From: Zhongshania aquimaris
GTDB lineage: Bacteria; Pseudomonadota; Gammaproteobacteria; Pseudomonadales; Spongiibacteraceae
DNA length: 64,000 nucleotides
Assembly (NCBI RefSeq): GCF_019312595.1
Contig: NZ_JAHWDQ010000003.1
Location: forward strand, 310,001 to 374,000
Direction: 5' to 3'
The position numbers and the translations under genes were made by a program. A model generated the notes under the pieces. That model saw only the letters and a list, made by a program, of their open reading frames with translations. It was not told the origin of the DNA and made no database searches. Position 1 is the stretch's first letter, and every line of letters starts with the position of its first letter. This document shows, in pieces, positions 16,970 to 26,230 of this stretch.

Positions 16970-18031
16970 TTAATTACTTTTGCGGAAATCTCTGGGGGAT
17001 ACGCCGTACCACGATCTAAAGGCAGCTGAAAAAGAACTTTGATCCATGTAGCCAAGCAAGAAGGAAATATCGGTAATACTCAGGCGCTCATCTCCCAAAT
17101 ACTGTTGCGCTAGCTCGGCACGCAACTCTTGTAGTATTTGCAAAAACTGGGTGCCCTGCTCCGCCAGGCGGCGCTGCAAAGTGCGACGGGAAATATTTAA
17201 GGCCGCCGCAACCTTATCTAGCCCCATCTCCCCACTGGGCAGTAACCGTAGCAAGGCTTTACGCAGCGCGATAATAAAATCGCTGCTCTCGCTATTTTCC
17301 TCAAATAAATGCCGTATAGGCTGCGCCAACACCTGCCCCCAGTCAGCATCTAAGCCAATCAATGGGTAATCGAGACAGGCGCGATCGAAATATAAACAAC
17401 TCACCGGCTGATCAAACCGCAAATTATCTCCAAATTGCTGCCTTAACAGGCTTAAGTCCTGCGGCTCGGAATAAGTAAAATGAGCCGCGCGAACTGGTAT
17501 GGGCTTAACACAAACCGAATTCACAATGGCCGCCGCTACGCCCAGAGAGGAGTCGGATAAATAGCGCTGGCGATTGGTCGCCTTATCTAAAGGCTGCCAA
17601 TCCAGGCACAGATACTCTGACTCACGACGAACCGTCACTTCGCCAATGTCGCCCACAATACGCAGTACGCTGGGCATCACGTTTAGGTATTCCCGAAATG
17701 TTTGGCAGCCCGAACAGGCATATAGCTGAAGATTGAGGCGATTAATGTAGTCAATACGACCAACATAAAGGCCAATATCTGGGGTTTGGCTAGCGTTTGC
17801 CACGCAGTGATAAAGGTGCAACAAGTCGGCAACGGGAAACTGCCTGTCCGTATCTAACACGTCCGCTGGCGAAAAACCCGCCTCGGCGACTAGGGCGTCA
17901 AGGTCGGCATCAAGTGCCTTGGCCGCTTGAAACAAGGTAGTCAACGCTGAGCCATTCACCGACCACGCACGGTCCTCGCCTGACGCTGAACGGGCCGCAG
18001 AGACTTGCATGGTGGTATCAGTTAGCGTCAT
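16970..18031 (-). CDS. AraC family regulator with arabinose-binding-like N-terminal domain
   Basis: 353 aa. C-terminal AraC HTH pair: LDKVAAALNISRRTLQRRLAEQG and ITDISFLLGYMDQSSFSAAFRSWYGVSPRDFRK. The N-terminal 200 aa match the layout of the Arabinose_bd (PF12625-type) domain found in OruR/GliR-like regulators, common beside lipid-catabolism genes. Divergent from the iron-type alcohol dehydrogenase gene (148-bp intergenic region) and followed by the ACAD operon, so it probably controls one or both. Confidence 0.9.
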   Translation of the reverse strand: MTLTDTTMQVSAARSASGEDRAWSVNGSALTTLFQAAKALDADLDALVAEAGFSPADVLDTDRQFPVADLLHLYHCVANASQTPDIGLYVGRIDYINRLNLQLYACSGCQTFREYLNVMPSVLRIVGDIGEVTVRRESEYLCLDWQPLDKATNRQRYLSDSSLGVAAAIVNSVCVKPIPVRAAHFTYSEPQDLSLLRQQFGDNLRFDQPVSCLYFDRACLDYPLIGLDADWGQVLAQPIRHLFEENSESSDFIIALRKALLRLLPSGEMGLDKVAAALNISRRTLQRRLAEQGTQFLQILQELRAELAQQYLGDERLSITDISFLLGYMDQSSFSAAFRSWYGVSPRDFRKSN

Positions 18032-18179
18032 TCTTCTTGCGTTCAGTGATATTGGGAGGCCATAGCCGGCATGTGATGCCCACTATAAGCTTGGGCATGC
18101 TAACATTGCGCGCAGCACAAACGTCTTATACTTTGCAGTTAGGCGCTACATCATAACAATGACAAGGGGGCAAAAATAG

Positions 18180-19331
18180 TTGAAAGCCTTTGAGTTTCAC
18201 ACCACAAAATCTATTATCGTCGAACGTGGCGCCGCCGCGCGACTAGCAGAACGTATCCGCGACATGGATTGCCAATCAGTATTGATAGTGAGCGACCAAG
18301 GCGTGGTGAATGCCGGCTTACTAAACCCAACATTGGAGAATTTTGCCGAGCAACACATTCCCGTGTCGGTCTTTCCTGATGTGGTCGCCGACCCTGCTGA
18401 AGCCATCATAGAGCGCGGTGTTTTGGCCGCGAAACACTGCAAAGCTGACTGCATTATTGGCTTTGGCGGTGGCAGCTCTATGGATGTCGCTAAACTTATT
18501 GCCCTATTGGCCAATAGCGAACAAACACTTGCGGACGTGTATGGCGTAAATGCCGCCACTGGCCAACGGCTACCGCTAATTCTAGTGCCAACGACCGCTG
18601 GAACGGGATCGGAAGTCACCGCAATTGCGATAGTCACCACAGGTGAAAGTGAAAAGAAAGGCGTAGTGTCGCCCCTATTACTTCCCGATATTGCCCTGCT
18701 CGACGCCGAACTAACACTTGGCTTGCCCAAACATGTCACTGCGGCGACAGGTATTGACGCGATGGTGCATGCCATTGAAGCCTTCACAAGCAAACGCCTA
18801 AAGAACCCCATATCTGACAGCCTCGCTAAAGATGCCTTGCGGCTATTGGCCGCGAATATACATACCGCCTGCCAGCACGGCGAAAACATACCGGCGCGAG
18901 AAAATATGCTACTCGGCTCCTGCCTGGCGGGCATGGCCTTCGCCAATTCCCCAGTCGGTGGTGTACACGCTCTCGCCTACCCTGTTGGCGCGCGCTTTCA
19001 TGTCCCCCACGGCTTATCAAATTCACTTATGCTAAATGCCGTATTACGCTTTAATCTGCGGGATGCCGAGCACCTCTATGCAGAACTCGGCGACGTGGTA
19101 TTCCCCGCTGCCTGCGGCACACCACACGACCGCGCCATGGCACTTCTGAACTACCTAAAAGACCTTCCCACTGAACTTGAAATTGCGAATTCATTAAGAG
19201 AGGTCGGTATCCAGGAAAGTGACGTTGAACTGCTGGCAAAAGATGCGATGAAACAAGAGCGGCTGTTGATAAACAATCCACGCGAAATCCATTTGGCCGA
19301 CGCTATCGCGCTTTACAAGGAGGCCTTGTGA
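18180..19331 (+). CDS. iron-containing (group III) alcohol dehydrogenase
   Basis: NAD(P)-dependent oxidation of an alcohol, 383 aa. The start is TTG at 18180 with a strong AAGGGGG site 8 nt upstream. The nucleotide loop DCIIGFGGGSSMDVAK, VPTTAGTGSEVTA and the metal ligands in DAMVHAIEAF and HALAYPVGARFHVPHG are all present. Its stop overlaps the next gene's GTG start by 4 nt, so alcohol oxidation and acyl-CoA thioester hydrolysis are encoded together. Substrate unknown. Confidence 0.93.
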   Translation: MKAFEFHTTKSIIVERGAAARLAERIRDMDCQSVLIVSDQGVVNAGLLNPTLENFAEQHIPVSVFPDVVADPAEAIIERGVLAAKHCKADCIIGFGGGSSMDVAKLIALLANSEQTLADVYGVNAATGQRLPLILVPTTAGTGSEVTAIAIVTTGESEKKGVVSPLLLPDIALLDAELTLGLPKHVTAATGIDAMVHAIEAFTSKRLKNPISDSLAKDALRLLAANIHTACQHGENIPARENMLLGSCLAGMAFANSPVGGVHALAYPVGARFHVPHGLSNSLMLNAVLRFNLRDAEHLYAELGDVVFPAACGTPHDRAMALLNYLKDLPTELEIANSLREVGIQESDVELLAKDAMKQERLLINNPREIHLADAIALYKEAL

Positions 19332-19783
19332 GCGACAAGTCCGCAATTCCCACTCGCGCTGATTTTCCACACTTTTCAGAAATTCAAACCCGCTGGCATG
19401 ACAACGATGTTTATCAGCATGTAAACAACGTGGTGTATTATTCATTTTTCGATACCGCCGTTAATCAGCATTTGATTAACAGCGGCGCCCTCGACATTGC
19501 CAACAGCCCCGCTATTGGCCTGGTCATAGAAACTCAATGTCGCTACTACTCCGCGGTCAGTTTCCCCGACCTTATCGTCGTCGGTATCAAAGTAGAACAC
19601 CTTGGCAATAGTAGCGTGCGCTACCAAACCGCTATTTTCCGCAATGACGAAACGACGGCGTCGGCGGTCGGTAATTTTGTTCACGTCTATGTAGATCGCC
19701 ACACCAATAAGCCTGTTAGCATTCCCGACAAAGTAAGATCGGTACTAGCACTCCTTCAACATGATATTAACGGGTACAGTTAG
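19328..19783 (+). CDS. acyl-CoA thioesterase, 4HBT hot-dog family
   Basis: 151 aa, one hot-dog domain. The 4-hydroxybenzoyl-CoA-thioesterase signature is RWHDNDVYQHVNNVVYYSFFD, with the catalytic Asp in the HDND region and the helix starting at HVNN. The GTG start at 19328 is supported by a perfect AAGGAGG 5 nt upstream inside the alcohol dehydrogenase gene (4-nt overlap), so the two are translationally coupled. Hydrolyses a short or branched acyl-CoA, by family. Confidence 0.92.
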   Translation: MSDKSAIPTRADFPHFSEIQTRWHDNDVYQHVNNVVYYSFFDTAVNQHLINSGALDIANSPAIGLVIETQCRYYSAVSFPDLIVVGIKVEHLGNSSVRYQTAIFRNDETTASAVGNFVHVYVDRHTNKPVSIPDKVRSVLALLQHDINGYS

Positions 19784-19941
19784 TCCTAAGGCGGTTCAGT
19801 GCGCGGCGTTTTCTGGAAAGCATAGTGGGTGGTACGGCATTCCGGCTATGGCGAGAGGAAATAACAAAGCAATGGACTGCCGTAGGCCGCCAAATAAGCT
19901 CAAAAAAATATTACTTTGGCTGCTCGCCAAATGGAGAAACA

Positions 19942-20808
19942 ATGTCAGAAGCGCTATCTAATCTCATTGAATTGCTAACACTTGAAAAAATTGACGAGAA
20001 TATTTACCGTGGCCAATCCGAGGCTACCGATTGGGGCCGCGTGTATGGTGGTCAAGTTATCGCCCAAGCATTATCAGCCGCTGCACAGCAAGTTAGCCCC
20101 GAACGCCATATACACTCTTTCCACAGTTACTTTCTAAGACCAGGGGATCCGGATTTCCCTATTATTTTTGAAGTTGAAAGCAATCTCGATGCGGGCACTA
20201 TTTCAAATCGTCGCGTGAAAGCCGTTCAACGCGGACAAACCATCTTCTTCATGACCAGCTCATTTCAACTCAATATTGATAGCTACGATCATCAAAGTGA
20301 AATGCCTGTAGTACCACCGCCAGAAGGTTTACCGCAGGAATTAGAACTGCGCGAGGAGGAACTGCGATTTGCCCCAGAGGAATGGCTACCAAAATTCAAC
20401 GCTGTTCGCGCCATAGACTTCCGCGCCGTAAAATACTACGACATGAAAAATCCTGTTAAAGGACAGCCGACCAAGCAAATATGGATGCGCCCCAATGGTC
20501 GCCTGCCGGACTGCCAAAGCATTCACAATTACTTGCTGGCCTATGCCTCAGACTTTTTCTTTTTAGCCACCGCAAGCCAACCCCACGAAGTGTCTTTCCT
20601 AACGGAAGATATGCGCATGGCAACGATTGATCACAGCATGTGGTTTCATCGACCTTTCGATTTTAACGACTGGTTGCTATACGACATAGACAGCCCCAGC
20701 GCCTCAAATGGTAGAGGGTTTGTGCGCGGCAAGATTTATGATCGTGCGGGAAGACTCGTTGCAAGTAGCGCGCAAGAAGGCATTATGAGAAAAAGACGGG
20801 GGCAGTAA
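19942..20808 (+). CDS. tesB: acyl-CoA thioesterase II
   Basis: 288 aa (E. coli TesB 286), double hot-dog fold. The start is ATG 19942 (MSEALSNLIELL) with GGAG 8 nt upstream; the open frame before it has no homology. Conserved: WGRVYGGQVIAQAL, HSFHSYFLRPGD, VKAVQRGQTIFFMTSSFQ and the C-terminal active-site Asp/Gln blocks (DHSMWFHRPFDFNDWLLYD). Releases CoA from medium- and long-chain acyl-CoA. Last gene of the ADH/thioesterase group; a GGGGG/CCCCC pair flanks its stop codon. Confidence 0.94.
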   Translation: MSEALSNLIELLTLEKIDENIYRGQSEATDWGRVYGGQVIAQALSAAAQQVSPERHIHSFHSYFLRPGDPDFPIIFEVESNLDAGTISNRRVKAVQRGQTIFFMTSSFQLNIDSYDHQSEMPVVPPPEGLPQELELREEELRFAPEEWLPKFNAVRAIDFRAVKYYDMKNPVKGQPTKQIWMRPNGRLPDCQSIHNYLLAYASDFFFLATASQPHEVSFLTEDMRMATIDHSMWFHRPFDFNDWLLYDIDSPSASNGRGFVRGKIYDRAGRLVASSAQEGIMRKRRGQ

Positions 20809-20935
20809 GTCCCCCCTCAATAAAGGGCAAATCTCTGGCTACGGTAATCTTTAACATGTCGGAAATCTTAGGCAATCGTTAAGAATTGAGCGCTAGCTTA
20901 CCTGTATCGCAGTAATAATAAATAAGTAAGCTTTT

Positions 20936-21358
20936 ATGCGTTGTACAACTCCATTATTGGTTATGCTTGCCGTATTAAGGGTCAGCAGCAATGCAATCTT
21001 TTTAGCCGAAGAAAGTGGTGCTCGCGACACACAATATGACTGCATCAAAGCGGGTGCCCCCGAACAGAGCGAGACAAAGATTACCCAGAGCATAGACGAC
21101 GCTACAAATATAGAAACTGACTCGGCGGCAACAAACAAAACTGGAAAAATCGAATCTATAGACATTATCATCAATCCAATCTTCGACGAAAGCAAACCCC
21201 AAGAAAAAAATTGGCTGTTTCGACTAGCGAACAGACTGCATATCCCAACACAGAAAAAAGTCGTAAGAGACGATATTCTTGTTGACGTTAACGACCCAAT
21301 AAATCAAACCCTCCTAGATACTAGCGAACGAATTCTTCACACCCGTCACTACGCTTAA
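20936..21358 (+). CDS. truncated exported protein, N-terminal part of a POTRA/BamA-like surface protein
   Basis: 140 aa with a short signal peptide (MRCTTPLLVMLAVLRVSSNA). The tail NPIFDESKPQEKNWLFRLANRLHIPTQKKVVRDDILVDVNDPINQTLLDTSERILHTRHYA strongly resembles the first POTRA-like unit of large outer-membrane D15/BamA-type proteins, where ...SERLLR.RRYLYDA is followed by several hundred residues. Here a TAA follows HTRHYA and no barrel is encoded downstream. I read it as a remnant or as a free POTRA-like domain. It starts the accessory block. Confidence 0.6.
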   Translation: MRCTTPLLVMLAVLRVSSNAIFLAEESGARDTQYDCIKAGAPEQSETKITQSIDDATNIETDSAATNKTGKIESIDIIINPIFDESKPQEKNWLFRLANRLHIPTQKKVVRDDILVDVNDPINQTLLDTSERILHTRHYA

Positions 21359-21709
21359 CAAATCTAGCGTTACCACGACTATCGACCCCAGCTCATCGGC
21401 AGGCAGGCATAGTTTAAGTATCACTAAAAAATCATAATATCTCAATGGCCCAAAGCTGCCACTGGACATATTGTCAAAATGGGTATTTATTCTTTCTCAA
21501 TTAGCTAGAACCCCCTAACTAGGATCCAATACGGGAAGCTGAGATTAAAAATGACAATATCATGCCCTTCGCTATTCAGATATTGATAGGGAGTAACCGC
21601 ACAGACCTATTTAGAAATCGTTCGGGCTGCGAGTATCTAATCGATTTAATACTAACGGAAATACCAAAATAAATGGCACTCAACAAAAAAATATAAACAG
21701 GAGATTAAA
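21359..21709. other. AT-rich intergenic region
   Basis: No ORF continuing the POTRA-like fragment and no structural RNA recognised. It must hold the promoter of the next gene, whose ribosome site AGGAG is at about 21700. Confidence 0.5.
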
Positions 21710-22765
21710 ATGAGCAGAATCCAAATTTCACAGGGAATTAGAATTATAATTACAGCCTGTCTAGCCGCCACCTCACTCAGCGCATATGCTGACAGATTGC
21801 AAAACGTGTTAGTTCAGGACAGCAGCGGAAAGGGCACGCAAGCCCTAATCTGCTTAGGAGATAAAACATCTCCAGCTAGGTATGGCGGCATCTATACCGG
21901 CGACGATGGTAGAGCGAGTATTCTACTCCCTGAATTTAGCGGCAAAAGGGAGATTATTAGCCAATTCCATTTGAGCGCATCAGGAAAAGCTGGCGGAACT
22001 ACAAGCGTACAATTTAGTGACAAAATTGGTAAAGAATTAAGGCTGACGCTTATAGAAGATAAAAAAGTTGAATGTGCTTCGTTCAAACCTGCACCACTAA
22101 AGCCGGTTAATGGCTACCCGGGCGTCGAACGTATTCTCGCCTTGCCACCAGAGGATAAGCCACTATCCCCAAGCCAAGTAGATGCACTCATTGGAGCAGC
22201 GAAGCTTGGAAAGATCACGAGAATTTCTGATTATTACAAGGGCGGAAGCAAGGCAGCGACGACCACTACGCCGCCCGCCGACGCAAACCGCAATATTGAA
22301 GAAAGGTGCTTTGGCGCAGCCGGATCGCAATGTGGCTTTGCTGGAGGACAGAATGGCATTTCAACATGCCTACCTGTATTTGGGATAAATGGTTTTGTAA
22401 ACTGCCGCATAAACGATGGCAGTTGGAATCATGATGAATGCTGCGTCAGGAATCCAAATGGGTTTCTTTGCGGCGGTGAACCTGCTGGGCCAGGCGCTGC
22501 TTGTACAGCCGAGTTCAACGCAGCCTTTGCGGTAAATCTAACGCCATTCTCTTGGAACAGGCTGGTCAATATCAACACGATTGACCGCGATGGCCGAGTC
22601 GATCGCCCGCTTTACTGTGCAAAATCCGGATCAATTGTTTTCAGTGATCAAGCGTCACTATGTTGCGACGGATCTCGCGCACTCAACGTATTCGACGTCG
22701 CTGCGTTCACCAACAGAAATGGCGCATGGATTCCAGCGCTTCCCTTTACAAGGATCTGCAAATAG
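21710..22765 (+). CDS. exported cysteine-rich hypothetical protein
   Basis: 351 aa with a signal peptide (IIITACLAATSLSAYA-D, cleavage after residue about 27). AGGAG lies 9 nt before the ATG. The N-terminal 110 residues look like a beta-rich domain; a linker with LSPSQVDALIGAAKLGKIT and a TTTTPP stretch leads to a cysteine-rich C-terminal half (CFGAAGSQCGF, DECCVRNPNGFLCGG, ASLCCDGS) that probably forms disulfides outside the cytoplasm. No family recognised. Its own transcription unit, closed by the terminator at 22814-22848. Confidence 0.75.
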   Translation: MSRIQISQGIRIIITACLAATSLSAYADRLQNVLVQDSSGKGTQALICLGDKTSPARYGGIYTGDDGRASILLPEFSGKREIISQFHLSASGKAGGTTSVQFSDKIGKELRLTLIEDKKVECASFKPAPLKPVNGYPGVERILALPPEDKPLSPSQVDALIGAAKLGKITRISDYYKGGSKAATTTTPPADANRNIEERCFGAAGSQCGFAGGQNGISTCLPVFGINGFVNCRINDGSWNHDECCVRNPNGFLCGGEPAGPGAACTAEFNAAFAVNLTPFSWNRLVNINTIDRDGRVDRPLYCAKSGSIVFSDQASLCCDGSRALNVFDVAAFTNRNGAWIPALPFTRICK

Positions 22766-22813
22766 ATCACATAACTATTTTTTAAATCCAAAAGCAATGT
22801 GTTAATTTCGCCC

Positions 22814-22848
22814 AGCCATCCGAACACAGTTCGGATGGCTCTATTTTT
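22814..22848 (+). terminator. rho-independent terminator
   Basis: AGCCATCCGAAC-ACA-GTTCGGATGGCT, a perfect 12-bp stem with 3-nt loop, followed by CTATTTTT. 49 nt after the stop of the upstream gene. Confidence 0.9.
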
Positions 22849-23500
22849 CGGTGCCTGTTTTTAAAGGTATATACGCGACCGAGAAAGTATTCCTATTATC
22901 GCCAAAAAAGCAAAAAACATACAACTTCAATATTACACTTCTCGACTGCAAGAATGGCAGCCACTATCGTCTTACCCACTAACGTTAACACTCTAGTTTA
23001 ATTAATAATTATCAAAACTTCGTACGACATCTTAAAAATAAAATTACACACCGCAAATGTATTATCTGAATAAGCCACCCAAAGTTTTCATAATATGTTA
23101 AGAATCATCTTTTAAGACAGTGATTACATTGTGATTACCGAAACAAACACTGCCGGATAACGAAAACCAACCAGGCTTAATTTTCTGCACCTAATCCGAT
23201 TTAGCACAAAGGATATAGTGACCAAGACGTTAATCCTGCCGCTGACATTGCTCCCCGATCAAGCATCAATCTCGGCCGTCACCTGAGTGTCAAACACGAC
23301 TCTAAAAAAATGTCGCCCGCCTAGGGCAACCCCCAAGCATATCCAACTTCCTATTTTTGAAAAACATGCTATAAGGTTTATCGGGACTAAAATAAAAAAT
23401 AGGCATAGTCAACTACCAGCGAAATAATATCACGCCAAATTAATTGATCTACATATGACTTGATTCAGGAATCGTTCATTTAAGTCGTCGTAATATTGCA
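22849..23500. other. long AT-rich intergenic region
   Basis: About 650 bp without a credible gene on either strand and no recognised RNA. Its length and low GC compared with the flanking catabolic genes support the foreign character of the block. The sequence GATTCAGG at about 23463 recurs upstream of the second leader copy (about 27218). Confidence 0.5.
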
Positions 23501-23627
23501 TTAACTTGTTGTAAAGGAGCGGTGATTTGAAAGGACTCTAGTGCAAGGAATAAGTGTTGTAGTAGTTAATAAAAGTCGGTTTAAAACGACGAGTTACGCA
23601 ATTACCTATATTTATGGAGCTTCAAAC
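23501..23627 (+). promoter_or_regulatory. duplicated structured 5' leader, copy A
   Basis: About 127 nt directly before the ATG at 23628, closely matching 27258-27388. Shared blocks include TTAACTTGTT, GGAGCG, GGACTCTA, AAGTGTTGTAGTAGTTA, AAGTCGG, TTACGCAAT and GGAGCTTCAAA before the start. TTAACT can pair with AGTTAA about 60 nt later, and GTCG (23575-23578) with CGAC (23587-23590) around an 8-nt loop. Probably an RNA regulatory element; no known riboswitch recognised. Confidence 0.6.
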
Positions 23628-24599
23628 ATGAAAACACCTCGCTTAATTAATAGCAAAAAATCTACACGGACTGTCCTACAGGCAAGCCTATTAATATTCA
23701 CAGGGACATTAGCGACCGGCAGCGCCTTCGCACAAAAGACCCCAAATACATCATTTCAAAATGCAAAACCAAGCACCCAGCAAAGCGTAAAGCTAAGCCC
23801 AGCCGTGCTCAACGAGATCCGCATCCGAGTTGCTCCGAAACTATCTAGCGCGCAAGTAGAAGCCCTACTTAGTAATTTGGCATCGATGAACTACACTCAG
23901 GTTGCCGCGCTCACTAGCGGTTCCGCATCACAACTTGAGCGGTTGATTCCCGGAGTTTCGGGCACTGCAAGCTCCGTAGGGCAGTCGCCACTAAGCAGCG
24001 CTCGGCAAGCTAGCACCAGTGGCAATAATGCGACACAGAAAGGCGTCCAGCAACAAAAGGATATGCGCGGCGGATTCAATACAGGTAGTGGGTTCAGCTC
24101 AGACGATGAAGATCCTACTAAAGGCCTCTCGAAATTATCCGTAGGCGGCACGACTGTTGCCGATGAAAAAGCGAAGAAAAGCGCCAAGGGCTTTCCTACG
24201 ACTAATCCCGACACCGGAATAACGGTGGACAAGCGTGAAGACGGCAGCTTCTCAATCTCAAACGGCACGCAGAAGGAGTATTACGACAGTAACTACAAGC
24301 GTGCTAAAGATCCACGCGACCTAGACAAGAAAAACCAAAAAAGTGAGCCTGTACCCGACGGCAATGCTGGCGACTCTGGCTTCGTATCGCCAGAAGAGTG
24401 GCGCACCATTCTCGCAATGCTAGGATCTCGCGGCAGCCCAGACAAGGTGGCAAGCAATCCCGGTGCAGGTGGTATGAAGGTGCCGACCACCACCACGGCC
24501 GGCACGCCAACGGATTACACCGCGTCTCGCACCGTTGATATGGTGCAGCTGCAAGAGATCATTCGGGTGTCTGTCGAAAAACTAGGACCAAAATTATGA
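23628..24599 (+). CDS. exported hypothetical protein, Ser/Gln/Lys-rich
   Basis: 323 aa. The start at 23628 follows GGAGCTTCAAAC; the frame is open upstream through the leader but those 29 codons match the non-coding leader copy B. Signal peptide: ...VLQASLLIFTGTLATGSAFA. The mature part is low-complexity and polar, with the helix LSPAVLNEIRIRVAPKLSSAQVEALLSNLASMNYTQVAAL and a C-terminal helix VQLQEIIRVSVEKLG. LSSAQVEALL echoes LSPSQVDALI of the 21710 protein. Operon with the next gene (ATGA overlap). Function unknown. Confidence 0.72.
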   Translation: MKTPRLINSKKSTRTVLQASLLIFTGTLATGSAFAQKTPNTSFQNAKPSTQQSVKLSPAVLNEIRIRVAPKLSSAQVEALLSNLASMNYTQVAALTSGSASQLERLIPGVSGTASSVGQSPLSSARQASTSGNNATQKGVQQQKDMRGGFNTGSGFSSDDEDPTKGLSKLSVGGTTVADEKAKKSAKGFPTTNPDTGITVDKREDGSFSISNGTQKEYYDSNYKRAKDPRDLDKKNQKSEPVPDGNAGDSGFVSPEEWRTILAMLGSRGSPDKVASNPGAGGMKVPTTTTAGTPTDYTASRTVDMVQLQEIIRVSVEKLGPKL

Positions 24600-25966
24600 T
24601 GCCTGTGAGCGGCGTTTGCCGCCTACCAAACCGCGTCCTAGCTCAGTGCCGTACTTTGGCATATATATGCGTTGTGCCAGCGCTGTTAGCGACGACTTTA
24701 TCCGCCGCTGCAGCACCTAGCACAAAAATAAACCTGATCGCACCGGCGAACACAGCGGGAAATTGCAAAACTCAGATGCCAGCGACGGCAACAGCAGAGA
24801 ACCGATGGGCGTCGGTAGATTCAAGGGGGGAGGCAATAAGACTCGCTGCCGGTAGAAGTATTGTTGTTGACGTATACGGAACGGATCTCGATCAGGTAAG
24901 TAGTGTTATTGTCATCAACGGGCGGAACAGTTTGCCACTGGAGGTCCGCCTAGACCCTCAGGGAAGAAGTCGTAGAGACGCTAAACGCAACCTGACGTCG
25001 CACTGCATCGAAGCAGGTTCAGTGCAGCTTTCCTTTGCGACGCCTGATACTCAGACAAAAGTATCTGAACATAAGCTAATACTGCGACTAAGTGACGGGC
25101 GCGAGACTGAGCCTGTAAAGATACAAGTATTTCCACTACCCGATGTTAAATTAGTGCTGAATGAACGTGTCAACCGCTCTCGCAACTTTACCTGTGCTGG
25201 CGCTACAGGCAGTGTAGAAGCAAGCAGTGACTCGTTCCGAGTTACGTTCCCAGCGGGCGCTGGTGGCGACAACCGATGCGCAGCTGGGGAACTGGCTGGG
25301 GAACAGATCATGCGACTACCTCAAGAGCTTGGTGGCCACAAATACCATTTTGTAAAAAGTTTTACACAGACGTTTGTGGCATCGCGAGAAAGCACCTGCC
25401 TTGCGCTTTCTCGTCCCTTTGAATCACTCGACTATCTCAATGATCCTATCGGGGCAAAACCAATCCGTTTTCCGTTCGGCCCATTAAACCTGTCACACCA
25501 AAGTTGTCAGGGCACAATAATCTTCGAGCGGACTGGCGGCGCGCCAGTTGCAAAGTTTAGTTCAAATCTGACGCTAGACCCGACCCCGGTTTTCGCCACC
25601 GGCCCGGTGTTTTTCCCGCGGCCAATTCCTGCGAGGCCTGGATCAAGCTTCCGCGTCACTTTTAATATCGGATCACCCAATCCGACTGGGCAGCTCATTA
25701 CGTATCGCTTGACAGACTCACAATGTTTTCGAGCAGGTCGTAACACCTCGTACGCCCCGGGACTTCCGTTCAACACAGTCACGGTTCCAGCGGAGAGGCG
25801 CAGCGTAACCTTTGAATTACAGGTCGTTCCAGATGCCATTGAACGTGGCTGTTCAACCAGTGGCGCGGTGCTACCCCATGCTTTAGAAGCATGGGCGGGG
25901 AACGCAAATCTGAGCGTTACTGCGAATCCATTCTACATAAACGGACCGATCAGGATAGAACCTTGA
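24596..25966 (+). CDS. exported Ig-like beta-rich hypothetical protein
   Basis: 456 aa with a signal peptide (VVPALLATTLSAAAA, cleavage about residue 41). Translationally coupled to the preceding gene (start 24596 inside its stop). Residues about 60-190 form a beta domain with YGTDLDQVSSVIVING, GSVQLSFATPDTQ and a closing PVKIQVFPLPDVKLVL. The same order of motifs occurs in the 27389 protein (NVDLAKSITLSG, GSVDLKITTPNLP, IPVKVFPYPNKLAL), so the two share a paralogous N-terminal domain. Eight or more Cys suggest disulfides. No known family. Confidence 0.75.
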   Translation: MMPVSGVCRLPNRVLAQCRTLAYICVVPALLATTLSAAAAPSTKINLIAPANTAGNCKTQMPATATAENRWASVDSRGEAIRLAAGRSIVVDVYGTDLDQVSSVIVINGRNSLPLEVRLDPQGRSRRDAKRNLTSHCIEAGSVQLSFATPDTQTKVSEHKLILRLSDGRETEPVKIQVFPLPDVKLVLNERVNRSRNFTCAGATGSVEASSDSFRVTFPAGAGGDNRCAAGELAGEQIMRLPQELGGHKYHFVKSFTQTFVASRESTCLALSRPFESLDYLNDPIGAKPIRFPFGPLNLSHQSCQGTIIFERTGGAPVAKFSSNLTLDPTPVFATGPVFFPRPIPARPGSSFRVTFNIGSPNPTGQLITYRLTDSQCFRAGRNTSYAPGLPFNTVTVPAERRSVTFELQVVPDAIERGCSTSGAVLPHALEAWAGNANLSVTANPFYINGPIRIEP

Positions 25967-26004
25967 TGTGATGTCTTGGGCTATTGATTTCGGTAAATAT
26001 TAGC

Positions 26005-26045
26005 TCTACCAATCGCAGCTCGGGCAACCGAGTTGCGTCTACCAA
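26005..26045. repeat. GCAA-tetraloop hairpin flanked by TCTACCAA direct repeats
   Basis: CGCAGCTCGG-GCAA-CCGAGTTGCG (26014-26037), a 10-bp stem (one G-U) capped by a GNRA loop, lies exactly between two copies of TCTACCAA (26005-26012 and 26038-26045). It is 38 nt after the upstream stop, but no T-tract follows, so it is not a standard terminator. Nature unknown. Confidence 0.55.
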
Positions 26046-26230
26046 AAACAGCATGATTCAGAATTTAAATAGGCAAGCCGTGGCGAGGGAGTGTTATGAA
26101 GCGTCCTCCCCCACTTTACAAAAAATCGATACTGACCTGCCGAATTAGCCACAACCCTTTTGCGAAACACTATTTAGAAGTCTTTTACTAAAAATGGAAT
26201 TATATTTCAGAAACCTGAGAGGAGAATTTT

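Noticed and set aside
18197-18946. 249-codon minus-strand frame inside the alcohol dehydrogenase gene
   Set aside because: Antisense shadow; the plus-strand gene carries all family motifs and a good ribosome site.
23541-23627. Leader copy A as coding extension of the 23628 protein, or as a leader peptide
   Set aside because: The same sequence in copy B has no start codon in frame and a TAA before the gene, so conservation is at RNA level.
26005-26045. GCAA-loop hairpin as a c-di-GMP riboswitch
   Set aside because: Only one GNRA hairpin is present; the conserved riboswitch core and second stem are missing.
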